A stretch of DNA of 64,000 nucleotides from Cyclobacteriaceae bacterium (GCA_029858965.1 JAOUDZ010000012.1:1-64000); one strand, 5' to 3'; counted from the first letter of the stretch, positions 27,850 to 36,003 are shown. The notes: generated by a model not told the origin, from the letters alone. Numbers and translations are program-made.

Positions 27850-29094
27850 TTAACCTTCCTTTGCTAACTGTTCGACTTTGTTCCACACACGCCAAAGGTT
27901 CTTGTAACAAATTTTAGCGATGTCATCTTCTGTGTATCCGCGTTTCAAAAGGATAAAAATAAGATCAGGATATTTTGAAGGGTCCTCCAATCCCGTTGGC
28001 AGCTGACCATCGACACCATCAAAGTCTGAACCGAATCCGACATGATCGATGCCGGCAATTTCTACAACATGGTCGATGTGGTTTGCCACCATTTCGATAT
28101 CAGTCTTACCCAGAGGATTTTCCTTGTCAAATTGATCGATGATCGGCTTGGCCAATGGATCGCTTTCATGAAGACCTTTCTCTGCCAGCAAGTATGCTAA
28201 TTTTTCATCATTCCGTTGACTCTGACTGGCTACGGCCGAATCGAGGAAGGCACTATAAAAATTGATCAGCATTACGCCGCCGTTTTCACCCAGTTTCCTG
28301 ATCATGTCATCTGTCATATCTCTTTTAATCGTAGGCGCAAAATATCTGCACGATGAGTGAGATGCTATGCACGGTGATTTTGACAGCTTCATCACCTGAT
28401 AGAACGTACTGTCATCCACGTGTGAAATATCTACCATTATGCCCAACCGGTTCATCTCGGCCACTACCTCCTTACCGAAAGGGCTTAAACCATTCCAGGT
28501 ATGCACGGTATTGCGCGAAGCATCGCAGATTTGATTGTCGTCGTTGTGTGTAAGGGTTATGTACCGTATCCCGCGGTCGTAAAAATATTTCACATTGGCT
28601 AAATCGTTGCCGATGGGCGCGCCATTCTCCATGCCCATTGGCAAAGAGATTTTTCCAAGCTTAAAGTTTGCTTCTACTTCAGCTGGTGTCATGGCCGGCG
28701 AAAATTTATCAGGAAGTTGGTCGCCGATCGCAACTACCATATCGATCAATGAGTCGGCCAGACTTTTTCCGCTATCGGCCTTCTTTTGGTATGATGAAGG
28801 AATAAAAATCGACATGAAAGGTGCATCCAGGCCGCCCTTCCGTGCCCGCACATAGTCAAACTCACCCTCAGAAGCTGATTCGATAATGTCAAGGTGCTCG
28901 CTGACAGGAATAAGATTTTTTTCCTTCAATCGTTCAGGTAGATCTACATGACCATCGGCAATGATATACTTGTGCGCCAACTCATTGGCATAGCTGCGCA
29001 GTTGGTCATCATTCATTTGGGTTACTGTTTTCTTTTCTGCACAGCGAAACAGAAAAGTGGCAACCAAGATTAGTAGCGGCGTTCTAAAGCTCAT
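27850..29094 (-). CDS. M19 membrane dipeptidase family protein, probable lipoprotein
   Basis: A 414-residue zinc dipeptidase of the renal dipeptidase family. Metal-site motifs: ADGHVDLPERL (HxD), MENGAPIG (bridging Glu), DISHVDDSTFY, IASHSSCRYFAP (His) and GFGSDFDGVDG near residue 350. The N-terminal signal runs to LFRC at residue 18; a Cys suggests a lipoprotein but Arg before the Cys is not a canonical lipobox, so cleavage by signal peptidase I or a simple anchor is possible. It should split dipeptides, or beta-lactam-like or D-residue-containing ones, in the periplasm. Monocistronic as far as seen; the 188 bases downstream hold nothing recognisable. Confidence 0.92.
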   Translation of the reverse strand: MSFRTPLLILVATFLFRCAEKKTVTQMNDDQLRSYANELAHKYIIADGHVDLPERLKEKNLIPVSEHLDIIESASEGEFDYVRARKGGLDAPFMSIFIPSSYQKKADSGKSLADSLIDMVVAIGDQLPDKFSPAMTPAEVEANFKLGKISLPMGMENGAPIGNDLANVKYFYDRGIRYITLTHNDDNQICDASRNTVHTWNGLSPFGKEVVAEMNRLGIMVDISHVDDSTFYQVMKLSKSPCIASHSSCRYFAPTIKRDMTDDMIRKLGENGGVMLINFYSAFLDSAVASQSQRNDEKLAYLLAEKGLHESDPLAKPIIDQFDKENPLGKTDIEMVANHIDHVVEIAGIDHVGFGSDFDGVDGQLPTGLEDPSKYPDLIFILLKRGYTEDDIAKICYKNLWRVWNKVEQLAKEG

Positions 29095-29175
29095 CTGAAA
29101 TTATTTAGGTTTACGCCTCAAGTTAATGCATTAAACATTATCATTACTTTTACTTTTTAGAATTGGCAATTAAGA

Positions 29176-29442
29176 ATGAAAAGTGGCTTGCCCATGCAAA
29201 ATATTCAGGTAGGGACAGATCAAAACATATTTATTCATAATCCTGTAGCCGCTGTTGACGGCAAGATCTGTAAAGCCTTGCTGGCGGGGTTATCTGAATT
29301 CTATATTCCGCAACAACTTCATTGCCATCCCAAAGCAATCATGCCAAATTCTGGCAGCCTGACTGAATCACCGTCTGCCAGGTTTATATACGCGATTAAG
29401 AATGATTGTCACAACCGATCAACCGGCAGGCAGCATGGATAA
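29176..29442 (+). CDS. Possible small gene ahead of the cytochrome b5-like gene (doubtful)
   Basis: An 88-codon frame beginning with ATG at 29176. I recognise no family, signal peptide or membrane helix; composition is mixed with several Cys and His near the end. The only support is its position: its TAA stop (29440-29442) overlaps the probable ATG of the cytochrome b5-like gene (29435) by 8 bases, a typical coupling arrangement in this window. No consensus promoter was found before it. It may simply be the leader of the b5 gene. Confidence 0.25.
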   Translation: MKSGLPMQNIQVGTDQNIFIHNPVAAVDGKICKALLAGLSEFYIPQQLHCHPKAIMPNSGSLTESPSARFIYAIKNDCHNRSTGRQHG

Positions 29443-29674
29443 CCTCCCGGAGTATACGCGATCGCACCTGGCGCTGCGCAATGGCCAGGACAAACCAGAC
29501 ATCTGGGTAGCCCTCCATGGGTTGATCTATGACGTCACACGATCCAGGCTGTGGCGAGCAGGGAATCACTATGAACATTGGGCGGGTCAGGATCTGACTG
29601 ATGAACTAAAAGACGCCCCACACAATGAGAATGTTTTCGATAAATTCAAGGTAATTGGTAAATTGAAAAGCTGA
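29435..29674 (+). CDS. Cytochrome b5-like heme/steroid-binding domain protein
   Basis: 79 residues from the ATG at 29435; an in-frame ATT/ATG extension from 29402 is possible but adds nothing recognisable. The whole protein is one b5-like domain of the short prokaryotic type: WVALHGLIYDVT, RLWRAGNHYEHWAGQDLTDEL and APHNENVFDKFKVIGKL. The two His residues in GNHYEHWAG and APHNE occupy the positions of possible axial heme ligands. No signal peptide or membrane anchor, so it is probably cytoplasmic. Partner reductase unknown; none adjacent. It overlaps a doubtful small frame upstream by 8 bases. Confidence 0.8.
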   Translation: MDNLPEYTRSHLALRNGQDKPDIWVALHGLIYDVTRSRLWRAGNHYEHWAGQDLTDELKDAPHNENVFDKFKVIGKLKS

Positions 29675-29791
29675 GTAATAAACTTCAAAACCGGATCGCA
29701 TTCTTACTCTGCTGTTTTTTCTTTAAATTTCAAGCCAAAGCTTTTTCGCCGCAATATTCTTTTCACTACTATACCAACACATTTAACCAAT

Positions 29792-30637
29792 ATGATCATT
29801 ATTGCTGACAGCGGGGGTTCCAAAATTGATTGGAGACTTATTGAGAATAGCGGTGCAATCGAGCAAGCCAGTGCCCCAGGCTTTAATCCATATTATCAAC
29901 CCATTGAGGACCTTAGTCGGAATGTAAAAGACGTTTTATTGCCAAAAATCAAGGAGAAAGTAGACAAGATCTTCTTCTATGGGGCAGGCGTATCCTCTGA
30001 AAAGAACCAGGAAACAATTAAGCGCGCCTTTCTGGAGTTCTTTCCGGGCGCACATATTGAAATTGGGTGGGATTTACTTGCCGCAGCTCGGGCGCTGTGT
30101 GGGCACGAGCCCGGTATTGCCTGCATTATGGGAACGGGGTCAAATTCATGCCTTTACGACGGCAAAAAAATAATTGGGAATGTGGCCAACCTGGGATGGA
30201 TTCTGGCAGACGAAGGATCGGGTGCGAACATAGGACGAAAATTTCTGGTGGATTACCTGCGTGAGATTATGCCAGAAGCATTGCGAAAGCAATTTCATGC
30301 GCGTTTTCCGCTAACACGAGAGGAATTCCTGGAAAAAGTATATCAGCAAGAAAGGCCGAGCGCATTCCTGGCCAGCTTCGCAAAGTTTATTTTTCAACAT
30401 TTGAAAGAACCCTATTGCTATAAACTTATCTACGACAGTTTCGCCGAGTTTTATGAGCATAACGTAATGAAATACGAGAATTACAAAAACCTCAAAGTAC
30501 ACTTCACAGGGTCTATTGCATTTTACTTCAGCGACATACTGCGTCAAGTTGCCAGTGACAAGGGTATTACTGTTAAAAACATTCTTGAAGGCCCCATTGC
30601 CGGCCTGACACTATATCATCAAAACGATTTGAATTAA
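29792..30637 (+). CDS. BadF/BadG-type N-acetylhexosamine kinase, MurK-like
   Basis: A 281-residue ASKHA-fold kinase of the BadF/BadG/BcrA/BcrD family. Visible ATP-site motifs are IIIADSGGSKIDWRLI (phosphate-1), GTGSNSCLYDGKKI (phosphate-2) and LGWILADEGSGANIGRKF. The family includes N-acetylglucosamine kinases and, in Clostridium and Tannerella, MurK, which phosphorylates MurNAc and GlcNAc. The murQ gene starts directly after its stop, so MurNAc (giving MurNAc-6-phosphate, the MurQ substrate) is the likeliest substrate; this is inference from context. It should act in the cytoplasm in cell-wall sugar recycling. First gene of a tight three-gene operon. Confidence 0.88.
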   Translation: MIIIADSGGSKIDWRLIENSGAIEQASAPGFNPYYQPIEDLSRNVKDVLLPKIKEKVDKIFFYGAGVSSEKNQETIKRAFLEFFPGAHIEIGWDLLAAARALCGHEPGIACIMGTGSNSCLYDGKKIIGNVANLGWILADEGSGANIGRKFLVDYLREIMPEALRKQFHARFPLTREEFLEKVYQQERPSAFLASFAKFIFQHLKEPYCYKLIYDSFAEFYEHNVMKYENYKNLKVHFTGSIAFYFSDILRQVASDKGITVKNILEGPIAGLTLYHQNDLN

Positions 30638-31447
30638 TTGGCTACTACAGAATCAGCTTCGTATTACAATAATCTAGAGCACATGAGTGTGCATGATTTG
30701 CTACTGAATATCAATGCGGAGGATAAGTCTGTTCCAAAAGCCATCGAAAAAGTTATTGACAAGATTGAGCCTCTGGTTAATGTTGTGGTTGAAAAGATGA
30801 ATTCTGGGGGGAGGCTTTTCTACATCGGAGCAGGCACTAGCGGTCGACTGGGTGTTGTCGATGCTTCTGAAATTCCACCTACTTACGGCATGCCGCATGG
30901 AAAGGTAATTGCCCTGATAGCAGGCGGAGACGAGGCCATCCGAAAAGCAGTAGAACACGCCGAAGATGATTCAGCACAAGCGTGGAAAGATCTGGAAGCG
31001 TATTCGATCAATCAACAGGATGTATTGATCGGTATCGCCGCCTCCGGCAGAACACCTTATGTTGTTGGAGGGCTTAAAGACGCCAAAATTCACGGCATCA
31101 CAACGGGTTGCATTGTATGCAACATTAGCACGGAAGTCGCAAAACACGCCGATTTTCCAATCGAAATAGTGGTCGGTCCGGAATTTGTAACAGGAAGTAC
31201 GCGCATGAAATCCGGAACAGCGCAAAAACTTGTGCTGAATATGATCTCGACCACAGTGATGGTCAAGCTTGGTCATGTTAGGGGTAATAAAATGGTAGAT
31301 ATGCAACTTTCAAATAACAAACTCTTTGAGCGTGGTGCAAAGATGATCATGGAAGAACTCGGCATACCGTTTGAAGACGCTGAGCAACTGCTCGGGCAAT
31401 ACGGTTCCGTTCGCAAGGCGGTCGACAGCTGGAAAAATAATGCATGA
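30638..31447 (+). CDS. murQ: N-acetylmuramic acid 6-phosphate etherase
   Basis: MurQ cleaves the lactyl ether of MurNAc-6-phosphate to give GlcNAc-6-phosphate and D-lactate. The 269-residue SIS-domain protein shows GAGTSGRLGVVDASEIPPTYG (with the conserved Glu), GGDEAIRKAVEHAEDD, GIAASGRTPYVVGGL and GPEFVTGSTRMKSGTAQKLVLN. The start is TTG at 30638, immediately after the TAA of the kinase gene; the product then begins ATTESASYYNNLEHMS, the normal family N-terminus, and no ATG fits. Such a zero-gap TTG start implies translation coupled to the kinase. The 3' end overlaps the next gene by 8 bases. Confidence 0.97.
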   Translation: MATTESASYYNNLEHMSVHDLLLNINAEDKSVPKAIEKVIDKIEPLVNVVVEKMNSGGRLFYIGAGTSGRLGVVDASEIPPTYGMPHGKVIALIAGGDEAIRKAVEHAEDDSAQAWKDLEAYSINQQDVLIGIAASGRTPYVVGGLKDAKIHGITTGCIVCNISTEVAKHADFPIEIVVGPEFVTGSTRMKSGTAQKLVLNMISTTVMVKLGHVRGNKMVDMQLSNNKLFERGAKMIMEELGIPFEDAEQLLGQYGSVRKAVDSWKNNA

Positions 31448-32006
31448 TATTGAGCCATATTACAATTGGTTAAGATACTACGATCCTACGGTTGACGAGC
31501 GCTCCCCCTTTTATGGTAAAGAATACAATCTCGACTTGTATTCTGAAACAATCTATGGTTATTACATCGATCCTTCCTGGGACGCGATAGGCTCCGAAAC
31601 ATTATACATCAAAGTATTGTACACGGATTATACTATCGGTTTTACGGTGATTGAATTCTTTGGTGAGTGGAATGATGCCATCAACAATGATATTATGTCA
31701 TTGAAGCGAAATATACTGGAGTGCATGCTGCATGAAGGGATTAACAAGTTTATCCTTATAGGCGAGAATATTTTCAACTTCCATGGCGCAGACGATTGCT
31801 ATTACGAAGAGTGGTTTGAAGAGGTTGAAGATGGATGGATTGCGGCTGTCTCCTTTCCTGCCTTTATACAGGATGAATTCAACAAATATCATCTTGACAG
31901 CTTCATCAATATGGGCGGCACTTTGCAGATTGAGCAATGGAGAACATTACAACCGATTAATTTCTATGAGCTGGTGAGCAGACTGATTCAGAGAAGGCTT
32001 AACTGA
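31440..32006 (+). CDS. Conserved-looking protein of unknown function in the murQ operon
   Basis: 188 residues from the ATG at 31440, which overlaps the murQ stop by 8 bases. The protein is soluble, acidic and very rich in Tyr, Trp and Phe (YYNWLRYYDP, YSETIYGYYIDPSWD, YYEEWFEEVEDGW), with no signal peptide, membrane helix or motif I recognise. A central segment LHEGINKFILIGENIFNFHG looks like an alpha/beta fold. Tight coupling to the kinase and murQ suggests a role in amino-sugar recycling or its control, but there is no direct evidence. Its 3' end overlaps the converging SprT-like gene by 19 bases. Confidence 0.75.
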   Translation: MHDIEPYYNWLRYYDPTVDERSPFYGKEYNLDLYSETIYGYYIDPSWDAIGSETLYIKVLYTDYTIGFTVIEFFGEWNDAINNDIMSLKRNILECMLHEGINKFILIGENIFNFHGADDCYYEEWFEEVEDGWIAAVSFPAFIQDEFNKYHLDSFINMGGTLQIEQWRTLQPINFYELVSRLIQRRLN

Positions 32007-32611
32007 ATGTCACTTACCAAAGCATCGGCGGGCACCAGATAGTCCTTTTTGGATTTCAGCTCGCGACACAATACGCGTGTCCTTCTGAGTTTGCCTTTTT
32101 TGAAATACTTTCCCTGCAGGCAAAAAATACTCCCTTCTGGCACTTCGGAAAGAGCGACCTGACTTGAATTCGTGTCAAATTTTCGAAAGGCTTGCGTAAG
32201 CGCCGTATCCGCAAAAGAACTTGCTTTTGGATTGATCATATGCCTGCGCAGTTCATGTAAGATTTCCTCAGGAAAAACACTTTCCCATAGCAATGGAATC
32301 ATGAGATTGGTAAAAGTTGCCCTCCATGTCTCTCCATGAGGGTCAACACGCTCGCCGAATTTGAGGTGAACATGTAAATGCGCCACTTCATGAACATAGG
32401 TTAGCAGGAACAAGTAGGGATTCAGATCATTGTTGAGCGTAATTCGAGGATGAAGTTTCGATCTCCTGCTGGTAAAATCACCAACTTTTGTTTGACGGCT
32501 TTTTGTGATTTTTAATTCAAAGGGACTCGATTTCCACAATACGAAGCAATACTCCAAAGCGACCGCTGGAACATGCGTTTTTAATATCGATAAAATCTGA
32601 TCTGAACCCAT
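31988..32611 (-). CDS. SprT-like zinc metalloprotease domain protein
   Basis: 207 residues. The SprT/zincin core is clear: TYVHEVAHLHVHLKFG with His74, Glu75 and His78 (HEVAH), followed by DPHGETWRATF supplying a possible third ligand. SprT-like proteins in eukaryotes (Spartan) repair DNA-protein cross-links; bacterial members are poorly characterised. The C-terminal part (about 140-207) is basic and contains FCLQGKYFKKGKLRRTRV, a beta-type segment. Cytoplasmic. Its start lies 2 bases beyond the terminator of the upstream lipoprotein gene, so it may depend on readthrough; no separate promoter was seen. Confidence 0.87.
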   Translation of the reverse strand: MGSDQILSILKTHVPAVALEYCFVLWKSSPFELKITKSRQTKVGDFTSRRSKLHPRITLNNDLNPYLFLLTYVHEVAHLHVHLKFGERVDPHGETWRATFTNLMIPLLWESVFPEEILHELRRHMINPKASSFADTALTQAFRKFDTNSSQVALSEVPEGSIFCLQGKYFKKGKLRRTRVLCRELKSKKDYLVPADALVSDIQLSLL

Positions 32612-32612
32612 A

Positions 32613-32647
32613 AGAAAATAAAAAAGGCTTTAGTAAACTAAAGCCTT
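32613..32647 (-). terminator. Rho-independent terminator of the small lipoprotein gene
   Basis: A perfect 10-base stem, AAGGCTTTAG (32624-32633) with CTAAAGCCTT (32638-32647) around a TAAA loop. Read on the minus strand it is followed by TTTTATTTTCT. It ends the 60-residue lipoprotein transcript 28 bases after the stop and directly before the SprT-like start. Confidence 0.85.
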
Positions 32648-32674
32648 CCCCGGCATCAACCTTATTAAGATTGA

Positions 32675-32857
32675 TTACTCAGCTGCAACAGAGTCGGCTG
32701 GCATGGCAGTGCTGTCAACTTCCATAGTAGCAGATTCTACGACTACTTCTTCAGTTGCAGGTACTGTTTCTTCAGCAGAAGTCTCAGCCTTCTTACCGCA
32801 AGCGACAAATGCAAGAGCAAAGCCGCAAACAGCTAATAATGCGATTAATTTTTTCAT
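32675..32857 (-). CDS. Tiny acidic lipoprotein, unknown function
   Basis: 60 residues. A lipoprotein signal ends AFVAC (Cys20), leaving a mature peptide of about 40 residues that is almost entirely Glu, Val, Ser, Thr and Ala (EETVPATEEVVVESATMEV, then DSTAMPADSVAAE), without aromatic residues after the signal. It should be a lipid-anchored, disordered, strongly negative peptide in the periplasm or on the surface. It has its own promoter and a strong terminator, so it forms a one-gene unit likely to be well expressed. I do not recognise a named family. Confidence 0.8.
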   Translation of the reverse strand: MKKLIALLAVCGFALAFVACGKKAETSAEETVPATEEVVVESATMEVDSTAMPADSVAAE

Positions 32858-32885
32858 AGTTTACAGGTTTTTAAAAAATTCACCG

Positions 32886-32918
32886 CAAATATAACAGGAT
32901 TATATGAGTGCAACCAAG
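32886..32918 (-). promoter_or_regulatory. Promoter of the small lipoprotein gene
   Basis: Minus-strand TATATTTG (32893-32886) matches TAnnTTTG. CTTG (32918-32915) lies 21 bases upstream as a -33 element; GTTG (32914-32911) at 17 bases is an alternative. The start near 32879 leaves about 22 bases to the ATG. Confidence 0.55.
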
Positions 32919-32932
32919 CGCAGTAATAAAAT

Positions 32933-34240
32933 CTACTTTTTGCGAAATATTAAACGCAGCGGAACACCCTCAAAATCAAAGTTTTCGCGCATTCTATTTT
33001 CGATAAAACGCTCATAAGAGGGTTGAATGTATTGTGGCAGATTGCAGAAGAACACAAACGATGGAAACCGTGCAATTACCTGGGTTATGTACTTTATCTG
33101 GATGTGTTTTCCTTTCACAGAAGGCGGTGGATGGCTCTCAATTTCGCGTAGCAACACATCATTCAACTTGGAGGTAGGTATTTTTTTTGTTTTATTTTCA
33201 AATACGTGAACGGTTTTCTCAATAACCTGGAAAATTCGCTGTTTCGTCAGCACTGAGGAAAAAATGATCGGGATGTAATCTATGGGGGAAAGTTTTTCCA
33301 ATATCTCCCTTTTGAACGTATCAGAAGTTTTGGAGTCCTTTTCAATCAGGTCCCATTTATTGACCATGATTACCATGCCTTTTCCTTGACGCTCTGCCAG
33401 ATTAATAAGGTTGACATCCTGAGCCTCAATACCGCGTTCAGCATCGATCACCACAATACAAACATCACTTTCCTCCAGGGCTCTCAATGAACGCAGAACG
33501 GAATAAAACTCAATGTCTTCTTTTACCTTTGCTTTCTTGCGAACACCCGCTGTGTCTATCAGGATAAAGTTATTGCCGTACAGTTTGTAGTAAGAATGTA
33601 TGGCATCCCTGGTTGTTCCTGCCTCATCAGTCACTATGCTGCGTTCTGTGCCCAGTAGCGCATTAAGAAACGATGATTTGCCAACGTTGGGCCTCCCTAC
33701 AATTGCAATCTTTGGTATGCCTGCATCAGGATCTTCTACACCTTCTGAGGGAAATACTTTCACCAACTCATCCAGTAATTCGCCCGTACCCCCGCCATTC
33801 TCCGATGAAATTGGATATACTTCACCCAAACTCAACGCATAAAACTCCGCTGCCAGAAATGTCTTATTTGGTGTGTCCGCCTTATTGGCTGCGACAAATA
33901 TCGGTTTCTTGCTGGTCCGCAATACGTTGGCAAACTCCTTGTCAAATCCCGTTAGTCCATCCTTACAATCTACCATAAAAATTATTGCAGATGCCTCATC
34001 AATGGCCAGCTTAACTTGCTTGCGGATCTGCGATTCAAATTTGTCTTCAGATCCAGTTACGTAACCACCGGTGTCAATTACAGTAAAGTATTTTCCGCAC
34101 CATTCTGCATAACCATAGTGACGGTCACGGGTCACGCCTGGCGTGTCATCCATAATGGCTTCCCGTTTTTCTGTCATCCTGTTAAAGAACGTTGATTTGC
34201 CAACATTCGGTCTCCCCACTATTGCTACGATATTTGCCAT
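32933..34240 (-). CDS. der: Ribosome biogenesis GTPase Der (EngA)
   Basis: Der is a double-GTPase needed for maturation of the 50S subunit. The 435-residue protein has two G domains, each with a P-loop (GRPNVGKSTFFN near residue 9; GRPNVGKSSFLN near 185), DTPG/DTAG switch motifs (DTGGYVTG; DTAGVRKKAKV) and NKxD boxes (NKAD; NKWD), followed by a C-terminal KH-like domain with FCNLPQYIQPSYERFIENRMRE. It follows era by 47 bases on the same strand and is probably co-transcribed with it; the pairing of two ribosome-assembly GTPases makes sense. Confidence 0.98.
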   Translation of the reverse strand: MANIVAIVGRPNVGKSTFFNRMTEKREAIMDDTPGVTRDRHYGYAEWCGKYFTVIDTGGYVTGSEDKFESQIRKQVKLAIDEASAIIFMVDCKDGLTGFDKEFANVLRTSKKPIFVAANKADTPNKTFLAAEFYALSLGEVYPISSENGGGTGELLDELVKVFPSEGVEDPDAGIPKIAIVGRPNVGKSSFLNALLGTERSIVTDEAGTTRDAIHSYYKLYGNNFILIDTAGVRKKAKVKEDIEFYSVLRSLRALEESDVCIVVIDAERGIEAQDVNLINLAERQGKGMVIMVNKWDLIEKDSKTSDTFKREILEKLSPIDYIPIIFSSVLTKQRIFQVIEKTVHVFENKTKKIPTSKLNDVLLREIESHPPPSVKGKHIQIKYITQVIARFPSFVFFCNLPQYIQPSYERFIENRMRENFDFEGVPLRLIFRKK

Positions 34241-34287
34241 CTTCTTTGTTTTAACCGGTCGGCGTAAGTACCCCGAACCCTGTTGAT

Positions 34288-35175
34288 CTATTCCATGTAT
34301 CCAAACTGCTTGAGCTTGAAAGATTGTTTGCGCCAGTTATCGGCAACCTTTACATGTGTTTCTAAAAAAATTTTCTTTCCGAAAAACGATTCCATATCCT
34401 TTCGGGCTTCGACACCAACTTTCTTTATAGAGCTTGCTCCTTTTCCAATGATTATGCCTTTCTGCGAATCACGCTCAACGTAGATCATGGCACTGATACG
34501 AATAATATCCTCCTCCTCTTTGAAGGAATTTATGGATACCTCTGTGCTGTATGGAATCTCCTGCTCGTAATTCAAAAATATTTTTTCTCTTATGATTTCT
34601 GAGGCAAAAAATCTTTCTGAACGATCTGTATACTCATCCTTTGGAAAATATGGTGGATGTATCGGCATATATTCCAGCAACTTCGGAAGTAGTCCTTCAA
34701 CATGCTGGCCCGTCCTCGCCGATACCGTAAAAATATCCTTAATCGTCGGAAGTTGCTCCTTCCAGTAGGTCACTTTATCTTCTACCTGCGATCCCTTCAC
34801 CAGGTCTATCTTATTAATGATCAATAGAATTGGAGTCTGTATCTTCTGAAAGCGGGCAAAAAGATCCGGTTCGTATTTATCCTGCAGGGCAACCACCAAT
34901 AGTATCAGGTCTGCGTCTTCCAACGATACTTTCACATAGCTCATCATGGCGTCGTGCAAAGAATATTTGGGTTCAAGGATACCAGGTGTATCAGAGTAGA
35001 CGATCTGGTAATTTTCACCATTCAGGATTCCCATGATGCGGTGACGCGTGGTCTGTGCTTTTGCCGTGATAATGGAAAGGTTTTCACCCATCAATCTATT
35101 CATCAGTGATGACTTGCCAACGTTAGGCTTGCCCACAATACTTACAAAACCAGATTTGAACGATGTTTCCGCCAT
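34288..35175 (-). CDS. era: GTPase Era
   Basis: Era binds the 3' end of 16S rRNA and helps 30S maturation. The 295-residue protein carries the P-loop GKPNVGKSSLMN, DTPG in the switch II region (YSDTPGILEPKY), NKID, and a C-terminal KH domain with GIIIGKGASSIKKVGVEAR. Normal length. A -7 promoter element lies 10 to 17 bases upstream of the ATG, back to back with the promoter of the initiator tRNA gene. der follows. Confidence 0.98.
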   Translation of the reverse strand: MAETSFKSGFVSIVGKPNVGKSSLMNRLMGENLSIITAKAQTTRHRIMGILNGENYQIVYSDTPGILEPKYSLHDAMMSYVKVSLEDADLILLVVALQDKYEPDLFARFQKIQTPILLIINKIDLVKGSQVEDKVTYWKEQLPTIKDIFTVSARTGQHVEGLLPKLLEYMPIHPPYFPKDEYTDRSERFFASEIIREKIFLNYEQEIPYSTEVSINSFKEEEDIIRISAMIYVERDSQKGIIIGKGASSIKKVGVEARKDMESFFGKKIFLETHVKVADNWRKQSFKLKQFGYME

Positions 35176-35184
35176 AATGATTTA

Positions 35185-35192
35185 CAAAGGTA
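35185..35192 (-). promoter_or_regulatory. -7 element for era-der
   Basis: Minus-strand TACCTTTG matches TAnnTTTG, about 10 bases before the era ATG, so the transcript would be nearly leaderless. A GTTG at 35212-35209 lies 16 bases upstream, slightly short for a -33 element. Confidence 0.4.
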
Positions 35193-35193
35193 G

Positions 35194-35225
35194 CTTGTTT
35201 TTTAAATGCAACCGACCTACTTTTG
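35194..35225 (+). promoter_or_regulatory. Promoter of the initiator tRNA gene
   Basis: CTTG (35194-35197), a 20-base spacer, and TACTTTTG (35218-35225) match the TTTG/TAnnTTTG consensus well. Transcription would begin near 35232, about 40 bases before the mature tRNA 5' end. Confidence 0.6.
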
Positions 35226-35271
35226 CGAACGATTTAAATAAGCTTCATGAGCTGCTTAAATCGCACTATAT

Positions 35272-35344
<73 letters not shown>

Positions 35345-35354
35345 CTATTAAGAC

Positions 35355-35379
35355 AAGACGACTTTGGTCGTCTTTTTTG
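35355..35379 (+). terminator. Rho-independent terminator after tRNA-fMet
   Basis: AAGACGAC (35355-35362), loop TTTG, GTCGTCTT (35367-35374) and a T-rich tail to 35379. It ends the tRNA transcript. Confidence 0.9.
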
Positions 35380-35577
35380 TTTTGAAGCACTTGGCATATC
35401 ATTGGCTCATACTCGCCACGGCGAGACACAGGTCCACGCTATTATACTACAAGACGGTCAATTGATCGAACCCAAAACGGACATACAGAGCCTACCCGGA
35501 ATCAGTCGATTTTAATATTGATACCACGTGCCCATCACGTAAAATGCGACGTTTTAAGTAAAAAAAGAATACAACGC

Positions 35578-36003
35578 ATGAAAAAATTAAACCCACTCAG
35601 TTTGCTGGCTGCACTAACATTGGTCAGCATCAGTTCCTCTTTCGCACCCTTGGAACATGGCGTGTATGTACAGCTACACCCAGGCAGTAACAAGAAAATT
35701 GTACTTCAAATTGTGCCCGATAAAACCTACGCCAATGTAGTGGCATACGTCAATTTTTACGCCTCTAATAACAAGCGCGTAGCCCAAGAGGCTTATAGCC
35801 TGTCAGACGGAAAAGACAAATACATCAGGAAGGATCAATGCACAAACCGGGTATTCAAATTTTCGTTCAACGAAACCGTTACCCGTGTAAAAATAGACCA
35901 TGTGCGTGAAGGTGAGATTCCTGGCCAAGCCAGCGGTAATACTAAAGGGACAAAAATCAATCTGCCAATTTCTGATGGTCCATTGGGGCCCATTGAAAAA
36001 TAA
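35578..36003 (+). CDS. Small secreted protein, unknown function
   Basis: 141 residues from the ATG at 35578, which opens a clean signal peptide (LSLLAALTLVSISSSFA, to about residue 23). The mature part is a short beta-rich basic domain with KIVLQIVPDKTYANVVAYVNF and FKFSFNETVTRVKIDHV, ending in a Gly/Pro-rich tail. No named family was recognised. It is isolated between the tRNA terminator and the antiporter gene. The in-frame codons upstream of 35578 lack any signal and are rejected as start. No consensus promoter was found. Confidence 0.75.
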   Translation: MKKLNPLSLLAALTLVSISSSFAPLEHGVYVQLHPGSNKKIVLQIVPDKTYANVVAYVNFYASNNKRVAQEAYSLSDGKDKYIRKDQCTNRVFKFSFNETVTRVKIDHVREGEIPGQASGNTKGTKINLPISDGPLGPIEK

